DNA of 64,000 nucleotides from Collybiopsis luxurians FD-317 M1 (taxonomy: Eukaryota > Basidiomycota > Agaricomycetes > Agaricales > Omphalotaceae). Of the stretch, positions 1 through 11,138 are shown in pieces (the first letter of the stretch is position 1; each line of letters begins with the position of its first letter). A program made the translations under genes and the position numbers. Location of the stretch: the NCBI GenBank assembly GCA_000827265.1, contig KN834858.1, positions 15,492 through 79,491 of the forward strand. Direction: 5' to 3'. A model generated the notes under the pieces. The model was not told the DNA's origin. It did no database searches and worked only from the letters and a program-made list of their open reading frames with translations.

Positions 1-3000
1 GTACAAAAGAAACTTACAAAAAGAGAACTAGGTGATAAGGTCAGTGTATTTTATGTTTTTGACCTCGGAGTATTTGGATATAGATAAGACAACTTAGACT
101 CATTGAGTCAGCAACATTCCTGGTAATGTAGGACATTGAACTCACTCAGTACACTCATAATCTAGTTGAGGCCCCTAGATATAACCTTCAATGGTGACAA
201 ATAAATCATCAAATGTGTTGAAAACAAGTTTTAATGAGAAGTACATTGTGCCGAGATTCGGCAAGTTAGCTGTCAAGCGCGGGAAAAAAAAGTTACTTTG
301 TCGCGACAAAGTAACTTAAGTAACTTAAAGTTACTTTTGTAAGACGAAGTTAGCGGACTTCGAAATATTAAAGTTACTTTGTTAACACCCAAATTGATCT
401 TGGTCTCAAGCATGAACTCCCGAATCTGCTTGCGCGAAATGCAACCAACTATGGTAATATCAAGTCGATTTGAATTGCACTGTGCAGATATAGTGAGTTG
501 TAATGCTCTTTTTTTTACTTCTTGAAGTATCTATCAAACAGGGACACATTTAAGGCTGAAGAAACTTCAACAAGCTTGCCAACGGTTTCAAAGGGCGTAT
601 AGCCTCAGAACTGCTGTCAATGGCCTGAATTAGACCCAAAGTGAGTGGGCAAAAGGGACGGAAGGAAATTGACAGCCAAGGAACTTCAGAAATAAGGGGA
701 TCATCCCTCAGAAGTGGACTCAATAAAGCCTACCTTATTTTATTTATGTCAATGTATATACATGACAGAGGACTGTCCAGTTTTTTTCTTCTGACACCAG
801 TTTGCCTGGCTGTGACCATGCTGTCCACATCAAAAACATATTAGCTCGGAAAAGGGACAACAAGAATGAGCAGCCATAGTGTAAGGGTTCAGGCCCATGA
901 GCTAGGGACAAGGATATTGTAGTGTTTTTCTTTTATACTCATATAGTTGTTATATTTGTGTATATGTGTTTTGCCATTCGGTTGGTTTGTAACTCCTACA
1001 ACTAGCGTAACCTTTTTTATACTGTCTATACTTTAACATGTAGTGTTTGTTCGACTTTTGGCGGGCTTTTTTTTTCTACGGGTCTTTGACTTTTTTTTGT
1101 CTTCTTTTTCGAGCCTTCGAGGTTTTAGAGTTCGGAAGCTTCAGATGCGGATTTCCTCGAACGAGGCGTCTTGTACTTCTTTGTATCACTCCTTTTCTTT
1201 TCATTTATTTCTTTTTATTTCGTTTCCTTTTTGGCCTTACCCACCTCCGCTCCGCTTCTCCCTCGACGCCTCTCCATGCCAAAAGATTCTGGCTCTCTAA
1301 TCCTTCCATCCCTTGTCCCTGTCCGACCTCGATGTCGAAGCCATTTAGTAGGATTGTGACTTGGCCTGGACTGGACTTGGAGTGGAAGCTTCGCGCTTGT
1401 ATTCGCATTCGTCTTCCCTCTTCTTTCTTTTCTTTTTTCTTTGTTGCGACTCACCGTCGGAATTCTGTACCTTGTACCCTCTTAGTGTACGTTTGTTTGT
1501 GTGTCCGTATGTCCCGCAGAGGTACTTAGTGAGGTGCCTCAAAAAAGAAGGTGGCGTTGTAAATCGTTTGTTACGGCGACGCAAAAAGATACCGAACGGG
1601 ATCAAAGCTGCATCGCTCCCTTCAGCTACCAACACCGAGAAGAAGTCAACAGCAGCGAATCAAGAGTTGGGTGGCCGCAGTAATGATGGGTCGTCTGGTC
1701 ACATTATTGGACAGCCCATTTCCAGATATAAAAACAGGACCTAGACTCCATGCGATGCCAGAAAGCTCGTTTCATTCCAGCCCTCGGGCTTGTCGCAGTG
1801 CTGTGTCATAGTATAACTGCGGTGAGGAGGAGTATCTTTGTGTCGGTAATATGAGACTCAAAGCTAGCTTCTGGCTCACGGTCCAGTATAACTTCACACA
1901 CCGCATTGCGCGACTTGGCACTAACTGGTATTTTCGATACATAATCCCAACCATTCCCAACCATTCGCTCCATTCTCATGCTCTGCCAACTTTCGGGCGA
2001 TACCGTAGCCGCTATCTACTTAATCAGAGACCTAAGGCTGCGGACCTATGTAAAGGTACACGAATGGCTGATAGTTGGTCCTTGATGTCGGACCGTAGCC
2101 GATGTAATTATTTCGGGGGCGCTGGCGAACTATTTATTGCGTCAGAGGAAATAGGTCTATTCACCTGTAATTTCCATAATCTCATTATAAGTCTTTTTTT
2201 TGGGGGGGGGGATATTTGTTAGGACAATCGCAGTCATTGACAAATTGATTTTCCATACTACATACCTTTGTCTCCGAATACATTTAAGAAAGGCAGTGAA
2301 CTCATTACAATGTCAGAATACGGTGAATATTTGTGACCGATATCAGCTCAGGCCCAATGGAGTTCTATTCGGATTAGAAATGGGCCAGATCTCGAATACA
2401 GATTGAAGAGTTCCGCGCAAATCTGAACGTTAAAATGCCACAGAATCCACAATTGTATATTCGTAGATCTAATAGGTTTTTCCCAACAGCGAAGTAATCG
2501 CTCAAGATGATTGAGCTCTATTGTTCAAATTCAAATGTCGATGGGCTGATGTGCAAAGTTGTATAAAATAATTCAGTTTACTATGAGCACCGCACTTTGA
2601 TGATGTGAGATTGGAATGCTAAGTGATTCTGCTTCTATACATCTTGATGTGAATATAAGTATTGGATTTAGCTGACACCTTGAATGCTTCACCCTAGCAC
2701 TCAAATAACTTCGGATGATTCTTCGAATATGAATAAGTTAAATATTAGGTTTCCTCACAGAACGATAATGTATTCATCTGTAGGATGAAAGAATTAAGGC
2801 AATTCATCAATTTAGAGCAATATTTAGCTATTTTTGCTCCTTTTACTCATGCTGTTAATGGTAAGAAGGACAACTCCGAGGTCGGGACTTATCTTCTTCG
2901 GTTAAAAACATGAATTAGTCCAATACATCTGTTGCCGAATTTGAATAATGAGAATTGTCAACAGTAATGCTTACTAGACGTGTATCATAATGACTCATTG

Positions 3001-3626
3001 ACTAACACCGTCACCTTGATAGAAGCCAGATTTTGCATTCAAGAGTTATTTCAACTCTTGTTCCAACTATTGACATATAAGGAGATGCATTTTTACAATG
3101 TCATTGATACCGCCCGATGCACATGGTATAAGTATTGAGTATGTAAAGATTTAGTAATAATTCAACATGTCTGCAATAGAAGTAGATGTTTCCCGGCGAC
3201 CTCGATGTCATCCTTCTCACCAGTGACAGCATGAGTAAAAGGAGCAAAAAACAGCTGAATATTGCTCTGATCTCATAAATTGCCTTTGGTGAATACACTA
3301 TCGTTCTGTCAGGAAACCTCGTATTTCACAAATGCATTATTCGAAGAATAATCCTAAGGTATTTCAGTTGGAGGGTCAAACATTCAAGTTGTCAACCAAA
3401 TCAAATAGGTTTTGAATCCAATTCGTAACCTGTCAAGTTTTGCTAAGCATCTACTTAATCTTTCAATTCCTCCAGTACTTCGAATGTCGGAGTTTTAGTC
3501 TTCCGGCAATAAATCATTAGTCATTTTTACATTATCGTATATAGTATATCCAACCATGGCTCTATTCTCCATATAAAATCTGCCTGATATGTTCTATCAA
3601 GACAACCCAAGCTCACTCCTTGCAGA
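1..3626. other. Intergenic, no supported gene
   Basis: No exon chain with splice sites and a recognisable protein was found. The open frames between 640 and 2400 are T-rich or low complexity, and those at 1040-1740 overlap on both strands without a family signature. The only structure seen is a cluster of palindromes near 290-370 and a G homopolymer at about 2203-2211. The stretch is AT-rich, like relic intergenic DNA. Confidence 0.6.
290..338. repeat. Palindromic AAGTTACTT cluster
   Basis: Bases 290-317 form a perfect 28-bp palindrome centred on CGCG, with arms AAGTTACTTTGT. It is followed at once by further AAGTAACTT / AAGTTACTT arms to 338 and by AAGTTAGCGGACTT at about 346-359. Related motifs recur at 37985-38105, 45307-45360 and 45490-45560. 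A dispersed element with palindromic subterminal repeats would give this pattern; no transposase lies next to it here. Confidence 0.6.
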
Positions 3627-4083
3627 ATGTCTAACGAAGTGTGCACTACCCATCTTCTTTAATCCAAAAGGCCTTATCTAACACTGCATTCAGGTCTCTC
3701 AACTCTTAATCTACAACCTTGCCAACTACGAAAGCGTCATCTTCTTTGAGACTTCAGATGGTACTCCCCACATTCTGAAAGACCATGCCCCCCCCAAGAA
3801 AAACACACCCTATGAGTTGTCTGAAGTCCTTGAAGGGTTGACAGATGGAGATACAGTAAGTAATTCCTTGAGATTGTTGCTTTAATGAGGTTAATTATAA
3901 ATCAAATAGTTCCATGTTGGTGTTGGAACTGGACGGGGTTCCTCCAAATGGGACTTTGACACCACAGTCACCTACAAAAAGGGCGTTGAGGTTACAGCCA
4001 AATTTGAAATTTCAGGCACTGCACGTGCCCCCTTCATCAAGTTTACGGGTACTGACTCTATTGTTCGAGCGCTGCCTAAATGA
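3627..4083 (+). CDS. Hypothetical 116-residue protein, three exons
   Basis: Exons 3627-3638, 3694-3855 and 3910-4083 join in phase. Introns are 55 and 54 nt with GTGTGC/CAG and GTAAGT/TAG ends; a CTAAC branch-like site precedes the first acceptor. The first exon codes only four residues (MSNE). The product starts VSQLLIYNLANYES, has no signal peptide or TM segment, and looks beta-rich with a Gly-rich turn (VGVGTGRGSS) before a final domain ending ALPK. I do not recognise the family. The size and lack of Cys resemble small cytosolic lectin-like or beta-sandwich proteins of mushrooms, but that is only a guess. It lies upstream of the secreted-protein gene on the same strand. Confidence 0.7.
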
Positions 4084-5106
4084 GGACATTGCTTTGAATT
4101 GATTATATAAGAAGTTGCGTTATGACACTGTGGAGTTCCATGTATCTTTTATAAATGAAAGTTCTCTTGACCACCGTTTGAAAACCAGTTTAACAATCAT
4201 TGGTATAACTTCAGCCAGCAATAGCCCGAGGGATACAAGCATGACAGGAATGTTTTTCCTTTGTCATTATAACATATACAGAGAGCAGCTGCTCAACAGC
4301 CCTATTCAACTTCCTGACTGCCTCCCTTTTGCTTGCTGGTTACAGGTCCCGCTGGTAAAACAGTAGATCAAAAAATCTTTGAGGCAAGGACAGAATTTTA
4401 CGCGGAATCAGATTGCCATGAGCAATTTTGACCGAGCTTCGAAATAATGATGCATGAATGTACTACGTGCAGGACTCCTTGAAATGTTTGGTGCATACCG
4501 CTTGTGGCCTTCTCCACGATAATTAAATCTAACTTATAAGTGTTGACTGAGGAAGTGGAAGTACGCTCGATAACTCAAAAACCTCGTCTCAACACTGCTT
4601 GCGGGCCGAATGCCGTGTTCGGCTGACCGGTTAGGATGGCCTTTCTCGGAGATGAATTCATAACGTTGGAGTCCAATTCAAAATCAAAAACTGAGATTCG
4701 TCGGGTCAGCCAAATGCTGCCATGATGGGTCAAAAGGGATATAGACTTGCGAGGGGTAAAAAAGTCAACTTGCTCGCAAGGTCTATCGATCCCTCAATAC
4801 CACGCATGAAACGCTACGATTTTGCGAGAAAAAAAATTTAAAGTGAGAGAAAAAATAAAACAAACTCGATGCCATAGCAGGCACGCATCAAAGGTTAAAT
4901 AAAAAGCCGTTTGGAGAGTCGCTAGTGGGCCGCTCGGAGGCCGCCTGTGCGCCATTTAGAGATATATAAAGCCAAGAGATGAAAAGGTCCGAGAGATATC
5001 TCCATTTCGCCGGTCTTAGAATCGAGACCAGAGCATTCCGTTTTGCTGGTTCAAATCGGACAAAAATCTTCTATCCCTCTCTAATATTATCCTCAGACTA
5101 TTCGAC
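4084..5106. other. Intergenic and promoter region
   Basis: No supported coding sequence. The last 150 bases hold the TATA-like promoter of the gene at 5107. An ATG at 4979 opens a 70-codon frame that overlaps the main start out of frame. It would be an inhibitory upstream frame if transcription began before it; transcription probably starts downstream. Confidence 0.5.
4963..4970 (+). promoter_or_regulatory. TATA-like box (TATATAAA)
   Basis: TATATAAA lies 137 bases before the ATG at 5107, in otherwise GC-balanced sequence. The position fits a core promoter with a 5' UTR of roughly 100 bases. This is a sequence match only. Confidence 0.4.
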
Positions 5107-5722
5107 ATGCTCTTCCATTGGTCATCGGCACTTGTTCTCAGTCTCGCTATGCTTCCTGCCTCATGGGCAGTACCTGCGCCTTCACGGGTGAGTGGTGTGT
5201 AGGTCCAACTGAATATAACTATTTACGGAGTGTCTGCATTCCCGCGATCAGGACATTTACTCGCGTACAATCGAGCTCGAGTCTCACTCCGTAGCCCGTG
5301 ACATGGACGCTCTCTTCAGGGAACGGGGGCTATCTTATCCTGTAGCCACCATCGACTTTGCTCTTCCTGAACAACTCAAGAAAGACATCGACGCAGCGCT
5401 GGGCACGGGAACCTCTGAATGGAAGGACGGGACAAGTGAACAAGAGGAACAGGCCAAGAAGGACGCCAAGGCATTCGTAGAGATGATCGCTACCACCAAG
5501 GTGTTCAAGTCGAGCACTCTAACTCTGGATGATATTAAAATCACGACGAACAAACCCCAATACCGGCTGGGAAAGTTTCTCGCGTTCTTAATCAAGATTC
5601 GTGCGTCGCCAGTGTGTGGGGAAGGGAGGCCTTGCGTCGCGTACATAGGTTCCGGATATCGATCTTTGAGGGAGACGGATGATGGTAAACTAGGTAAAGT
5701 CATTGACATTAGTACCAAATAG
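5107..5722 (+). CDS. Secreted hypothetical protein, 183 residues
   Basis: Exon 5107-5187 and exon 5252-5722 join in phase 0 across a 64-nt intron (GTGAGT..CAG). The first exon is essentially a signal peptide: MLFHWSSALVLSLAMLPASWA followed by VPAPSR, with likely cleavage after WA. The mature part begins DIYSRTIELES and has a charged helical region (EQLKKDIDAAL, EEQAKKDAKAFVEM). It ends with a segment holding the only two mature Cys (SPVCGEGRPCVAY). No catalytic motif is recognised. It is predicted to be exported; the role is unknown. The ATG at 5303 is internal, because starting there would lose the signal peptide. Confidence 0.75.
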
Positions 5723-6783
5723 TCAGGGTGTACGAAGACGCGTTTCCTCACTATGCTCGATTCAACTGTTCCTAATACACGGCTGGGTAGTGGACGTCGA
5801 CATGGGTGCTGAGGCGTAGGTGGGAGCGGCTGGAAAGTAAGAGGGTCCGATCAGCAATGCTCACCACAGAGGGCAAGGAAACGGTAAGCCCGCTCTCCAT
5901 CTAATGGGGGGTCTGGTTTCATGCATAGTCATGCCTGAAGTCGTACAGCATATCAGATCTCTCTGAATGTGAGTCCCTGATCAGCCTAACCCTCCACTCA
6001 TACCGCTTGAGAAACCGAGGCATTCATCGAGATGACGGCGTTATTCATATACGTGAATCTCCGCGCTAAATAAAATTGCGCGAAATGTTAGAGATGGTGA
6101 CGTACATAGTAACTTGTGGGGTTGTTCCTACCCTGGACAACAGTCATAGGGGGAGATCGCGAGACTGGCGAAACGACATCCTATGATAGATGAAAAGATA
6201 CACGCGGGCCACACGGTATCGTGTCAATGCCATCTTCCTCGCTTTGAAAAGAATCGCGAGAATTTTAATTTAGTCAAATGGAGAACAAATTGTTTTGACG
6301 TTGCTTTTTTACTGAGCTTGCTCGAGACTCTGGCGAATGAATTCATAAAAAATTAAGACCTCCAAAATGCTTTCTGAAGTATAAATCTAACTTCAATGGG
6401 GGTAAAACCTACCTGAGAAGTGAGCTAATTCGGCTTAATGACGTGATACCGGTTACGCTCTCAGATTCGTCCACAGATGCTAGTCTAAGGGTTCAAATTC
6501 CCGAAAAAATCAAAACCGGAAGCGTTGAAAACGCCACACAATCCAAAGCGATTAGTAAGCAGCAAAATCAACAAACGCCTCACAAGCGCCCAACTTACCC
6601 AAGTCAGGTGCGCGGCAAGCGGCACACTCGTATTTGCTTGACCACCAGCTCCGGGTAAAACATCCAATGCAAACGACGCGTTACTCTGCTCTCTTTCGTT
6701 CCCCCATCTTTCCTAGACCTTTTACCTTGGAAGTGAACTCCAGGGCTCATAAGACACCATTCGATAGAGCAAAATAACGCGAC
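5723..6783. other. Intergenic, nothing recognised
   Basis: A 1.06-kb spacer between two + strand genes. A frame at 6443-6658 begins inside AT-rich sequence, has no homologous feel and no splice partners. No repeat or RNA gene was seen. Confidence 0.5.
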
Positions 6784-7871
6784 ATGGAAACTGTAACTGA
6801 AAAGCTCGTTCTCGTCACTCAGAATCTACCTGCACCTATACAGGATCTAGGTGCTAACATCTCTGCACCCATCCGAAAACTGGGGGTATCCCTTATAGAC
6901 GAAGTAGGCTTTTGCTTTGGTCATTTCTGGCTTTGTTCTTACCCAATTCATTCATAGAAATGCTACACGAGCCTCGTTGAGAAGCTTGATTTTTCGGACG
7001 CTGAATGTGTCAACCTTGCTCTCAGTAAGGGACTTGGTATAGCTATAGTCGTCGGAGGGTCGATCGTGAAGGTCCCCCAAATCACCCTCAGTCAGTATCC
7101 CAACTTCTATTTTCAATAGGCGGTGGTAACTAACAATTTACAACGTCAGTTCTTCGAACCAATGATTCTACAGGACTTTCGCTATCGGCCAATGTCCTTG
7201 AGACCCTTTCGTACCTGATAACCCTTTTCTACTCCTACCGGAACTCGTTCCCGTTTTCTACCTATGGAGAAAACGTGTTCCTCGGGGCTCAGAACATCGT
7301 CGTGTCTTTGCTTACTGTCCTTTATGGGCACTCCCCTAATGCTTCTCGTAGAACTGGTGACACCGGTCTACTAACAGGCTTCTTTGTTGCCGCCATAGCC
7401 GTCCTAAACTCTATGTCTTTGGAAAACCTCGCGTATCTCCAACTTGCGACGCTTCCGATTTCGCTCTTCGCCAAGGTGCCCCAAATCATCGCCAACTATA
7501 ACGCTAAATCCACCGGTCAGCTTTCGGCATTTGCTGTACTTTCCCAGATTGTCGGTTGCGTGGCGCGTCTTTACACGACATCCACCGAAATTGGGGACCC
7601 CACTGTGCAGGCTGCTTTCGGATTGGCCCTGGGTTTGAATCTTATCATCGGACTTCAAATGTTGGTATACTGGGGAAACGTTCCACCCAGGGCTGCCACC
7701 AGACAGGTGGAGGAGAAGCAAAAGATGTACGCACCTGAACTCCAGATTGTAGATGACAGCCTCTCCCAAGATTATTTCTTGACGAATGGCGGTCAGAGGA
7801 GTTTGAATGCAGGGAAGCGCGGTGATCAGACTGAGGGTTCGAGTAAAAAGTGGGCTAGGAGGGTCGATTAG
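6784..7871 (+). CDS. MPDU1: PQ-loop protein, mannose-P-dolichol utilization defect 1 (MPDU1) homologue
   Basis: Exons 6784-6903, 6958-7090 and 7150-7871 give 324 residues; introns are 54 and 59 nt with clean GT..AG ends. Two PQ-loop repeats are visible: KVPQITL near residue 78 and FAKVPQIIANY near residue 193. The second is followed by KSTGQLSAFAVL, diagnostic of the MPDU1/Lec35 branch of the PQ-loop (MtN3-like) superfamily. NSFPFSTYGE between the repeats also matches the family. About seven hydrophobic segments are expected. In animals MPDU1 is an ER membrane protein needed for use of dolichol-phosphate mannose and glucose in N-glycan and GPI-anchor assembly; the same role is inferred here. 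The polar 60-residue C-tail (SSKKWARRVD end) is typical. The frame is intact. Confidence 0.9.
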
Positions 7872-8726
7872 AATTATTTCGTGCTGTATTATCTGGGAAA
7901 TCCGCCAATTTGATACTTAGACTTTTCGAGATACCATTGTGGAACCCCGTTTAGTTCCTTATCTTTGGGTGCGGAGCTTTTTTATCTTGCCGTTGTGCGG
8001 TTCTTTAGCGTCGTAATCGGATGCATAATACCGGAACAAGCCTTTGAACATGCCGTTCATTTGTGGGTCTTGACGGTCGGGAACCTGACGATTGTGTCCA
8101 GATCGACGCCCTACATGTACAGCGCTGTAACGGCGGTATGTGCATGTTCTAATGCATTTCGCCAATCGATTACAAAAATACGTATTGCCTAACCACAACG
8201 GTTTAATATGCAGCTGGCTACTGGGGATTCGGCAGGCTCTAGCGCCGCTGAGTTCAGGGCCCATATGGAATTGCGGGTTTAACGGCTTCTCATGCTGATT
8301 CAACATTGAATGATTCATCTTATTTACAAGACGAACGTCTTCTTCCACCCTTGGCAGATATACATACAACGCTTAATTCTATTATAAGTTCCTCAAAACG
8401 CTGCATCAGATGGTACCATGAAAGTTACCGTTCATACCTAGAACATGCTGAAGGTGAGAGGATTTTCGTCAAAACAGTTGAATCTCTAATTCAACGACGG
8501 ACGTCTCCGATCCGTTAGCAGCTCGATTTTTTCCGACGTCGAAGTTGCACGACGCATGGGTTGTACATAACCGGCACGCTAAATGGACCCCTGGCCTAGG
8601 GCTGGAAACATCAACGAGCCTCTCATTAGGAAACGTCAATTTAGCTATACTGCTGTACCTCCAGCCTATATAAATTAGTATGGCTTCTGAGGACACCACC
8701 CTTCCCTTGCCTATCCCTCCCCTAGT
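7872..8726. other. Intergenic spacer
   Basis: No supported gene. The longest frames here lack an ATG in context or splice partners. The last 60 bases hold the core promoter of the transporter gene. Confidence 0.5.
8667..8674 (+). promoter_or_regulatory. TATA-like box upstream of sugar transporter
   Basis: TATATAAA sits 53-60 bases before the ATG at 8727, followed by a C/T-rich stretch (CACCACCCTTCCCTTGCC) typical of fungal transcription starts. Confidence 0.5.
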
Positions 8727-11138
8727 ATGAACTCCCAACGTTCTTCCGAGGAGGAAGCGCACATAGAAATTCTGAGCAAGGACCTTTCAATCGTCAAGCA
8801 TGACTATTCAGGTTTGTCTTCGCTGCAGTTACGATGCTGAGTGCATTCTGAGTTGGCTGGTGAAACAGGTTCAGAGTCGGAAAAGCTGCCTCACCACAAA
8901 GGCGTCACTACTTCCAGACTAGGAAACCCAACTTCATGGAAGAATAACACCCATCCGAAATGGTGGCGAGATCGAGGGCTACGGCGAAACGTATTTTGGA
9001 TCGCTGTGCTCTACTTCGGGTTGTGAGTCCCACTGTGCTTCCACTCTTCCCAGACCAACGTCTATGGGGATACACTTGACTTATTCTTACCAACCTTCTG
9101 ATGTTTCCGGTTTTCTTCCATGATGCTTCTCCGGCTATTGATGCATCTAGCTTTACCTGGGGATATAGCACGGCATTACTAAACTGCCTGCAACCTCTTC
9201 CTCAGTTCAATGCATATTTCGATAATCCTTCAGGCGGAAGATTAGGTTTGATTTATGCTAGCCAGTCCCTGCCCACGGTAATGTTAGTCATACCTTCTAT
9301 TCACATCAAATTTCCGTACTTCCACTCAGGCCTTCCATACCAGACTGGCTCCAGCGATCCCATGGTCCAACGACTTTCTCGGGAGGAAAAGAACCATCTG
9401 TATTGGAAGTTTGATTGTTGTAAGTAAGCTCATATAAAGTCCATTCACACCGGATTCAGAACGAATACACTTCTACCTTTGCAGATATCAGGCACCATCC
9501 TCGGTACCCTTTCCAGAACGACGGATATGCTCATCGCAAGCCGCGTCATTGTCGGCCTTGCTCTACCCTTTATGTCCGTGGCTAGCACCTGTCTTGTCAA
9601 TGAAATCGCACATCCCCGGCTCCGTGGGTAAGCATGCCAAATGATTTTCCCGTCTGTATCCGAACTTGACATGGGGCTGCCTTTAAGAATATGTGCCACC
9701 ATCAACAGCTCGATGTATTTCTGTGGTGTCTTGGTCGTCTCATGGCTCACTTTCGGAACCCTACATTGGTCCCAATCTAAGATCTTGAGAGGCATAGATA
9801 TATCTCCGTACTCAGGAGAGCAATGGGCCTGGCGTCTTCCCATCCTTTTCCAAGCCCTCGGCCCAACGATCCTACTATGCTTTACTTCTTCATCCCTTCT
9901 CCCCGGATCATCATCGCGTTGGTACACGGGACCTAACGTACCATGGACAGTTCCAGAGTCGCCCAGATGGTTAGTTGCTCACGGCTATGTCGCGGAAGCC
10001 CATTCCGTGTTAGCGTTAGCGCACGCAAATGGCGATAAGGAGGATGAGCTCGTTTTAGGAGAGCTAGGAGAGATCCGGGATTGTCTCGCAAAGGAAAAGG
10101 AGGAAGCAGTTGGTCAAGGCATATGGCAGAGCTGGAAAGACTTGTGGAGAACTAGAGGGACGAGGAGAAGGATGCTAGTGGTCACTATTATTGGTGCAGG
10201 ATCGCAGCTGAAAGGAAGTAAGCGGAATGGGTTGCTATGTCGATTTCCCTGAGATTCAAGTCTTGTTTTGTCCCAACTCAGCCTCAGCCATTGCAAGCTA
10301 CATTACACCCATTCTCGAGCTTGTCGGCTTCCGAGATCCGGATAAGATAGGTAAGGACGTCTTGCTCACTCCGATGCCACCTATAACTTTCTCAAATCAA
10401 TCGATGCCAGCTGTCATCAACGGCTGCTTAACAACATGCGACTTTGTTTCTGCAATAGTTGGAGCCTTGTGCGTCAATTCTGTTGGTCGGAGACCGCTGT
10501 GGATCATTTCAACCGCTGGATTACTCGTGTGTTTTGCGGGGATGGCCGTTCTCGCAGTCAGTTCTTTCCGTCCGTCCTCAGGCTTGCGATCTTTTGTTGA
10601 TGGTTTCGGATCCTTTTTTCAGGCAATTTTCGAACACAGCTCATCCATGCCTGCCGCCTACGCTTTCATTGTGGTTCTATTCATTTTACGTGTGTTCAAC
10701 GGGATGGGATGGTCACCATTGACCCACAATTACCCGGCGGAGATTCTTCCCTATTCGATCAGAGCAAGAGCCCTTTCATATTTCACTTTCCTAGAAACGT
10801 CAATATTGGCGTTCAATTTATGGCTTCATCCCGTGGCGTTTCAGCACATCGGGGTAGGGTTTTGAACCTCTTCGTCTGGTCTTTGAGCGCTGACCTTTCA
10901 GGACAGTGGAAATATCTCCTGGTGTTTGTCTGTGTACTTCTGGCGCTTTTAATTGCGATATGGTTCCTGTTTATTGAGACTAGGTAGGTTTCGAGTGACT
11001 CAGGTTTTCCACAAACGCTGAACTTTCTGGTTGACAAGGGGACGTACAATCGAACAAGTGAGCGTGCTATTCGATTATTCTGCTAGCGAACGCAGAAGAA
11101 TGCAATCAATTTCCACCATAGAAGAGGGAAAGAATTAA
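8727..11138 (+). CDS. MFS sugar porter (hexose/lactose-permease type), 605 residues
   Basis: Ten exons close in phase: 8727-8811, 8869-9022, 9151-9277, 9330-9419, 9485-9627, 9688-10217, 10282-10350, 10411-10853, 10907-10983, 11039-11138. Sugar-porter landmarks appear in order: TM1 after RRNVFWIAVLYFG; loop 2-3 motif NDFLGRKR (residue 136 on); a PESPRW signature near residue 289; VGRR in the second half; GMGWSPLTHNYPAEILP; and the terminal ETRGRTIEQ. It is predicted to be a plasma-membrane 12-TM proton-coupled sugar transporter. Oddities: the GYD usually seen at the end of TM1 reads GYS; intron 3 (128 nt) is twice the local length; and about 15 extra residues precede PESPRW, perhaps an unspliced mini-intron. 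Substrate cannot be told from sequence. Confidence 0.85.

Noticed and set aside
1043..1744. Overlapping open frames on both strands (up to 160 codons)
   Set aside because: T-rich low-complexity composition, no start context, no splice partners and no family signature; both strands are open, which points to chance.
6470..6500. GGGTTCAAATTCCCG resembling a tRNA T-arm
   Set aside because: No A-box, anticodon arm or acceptor stem at the proper distance.
8306..8518. 70-codon frame upstream of the sugar porter
   Set aside because: No ATG in the frame and no acceptor that links it to a start exon.
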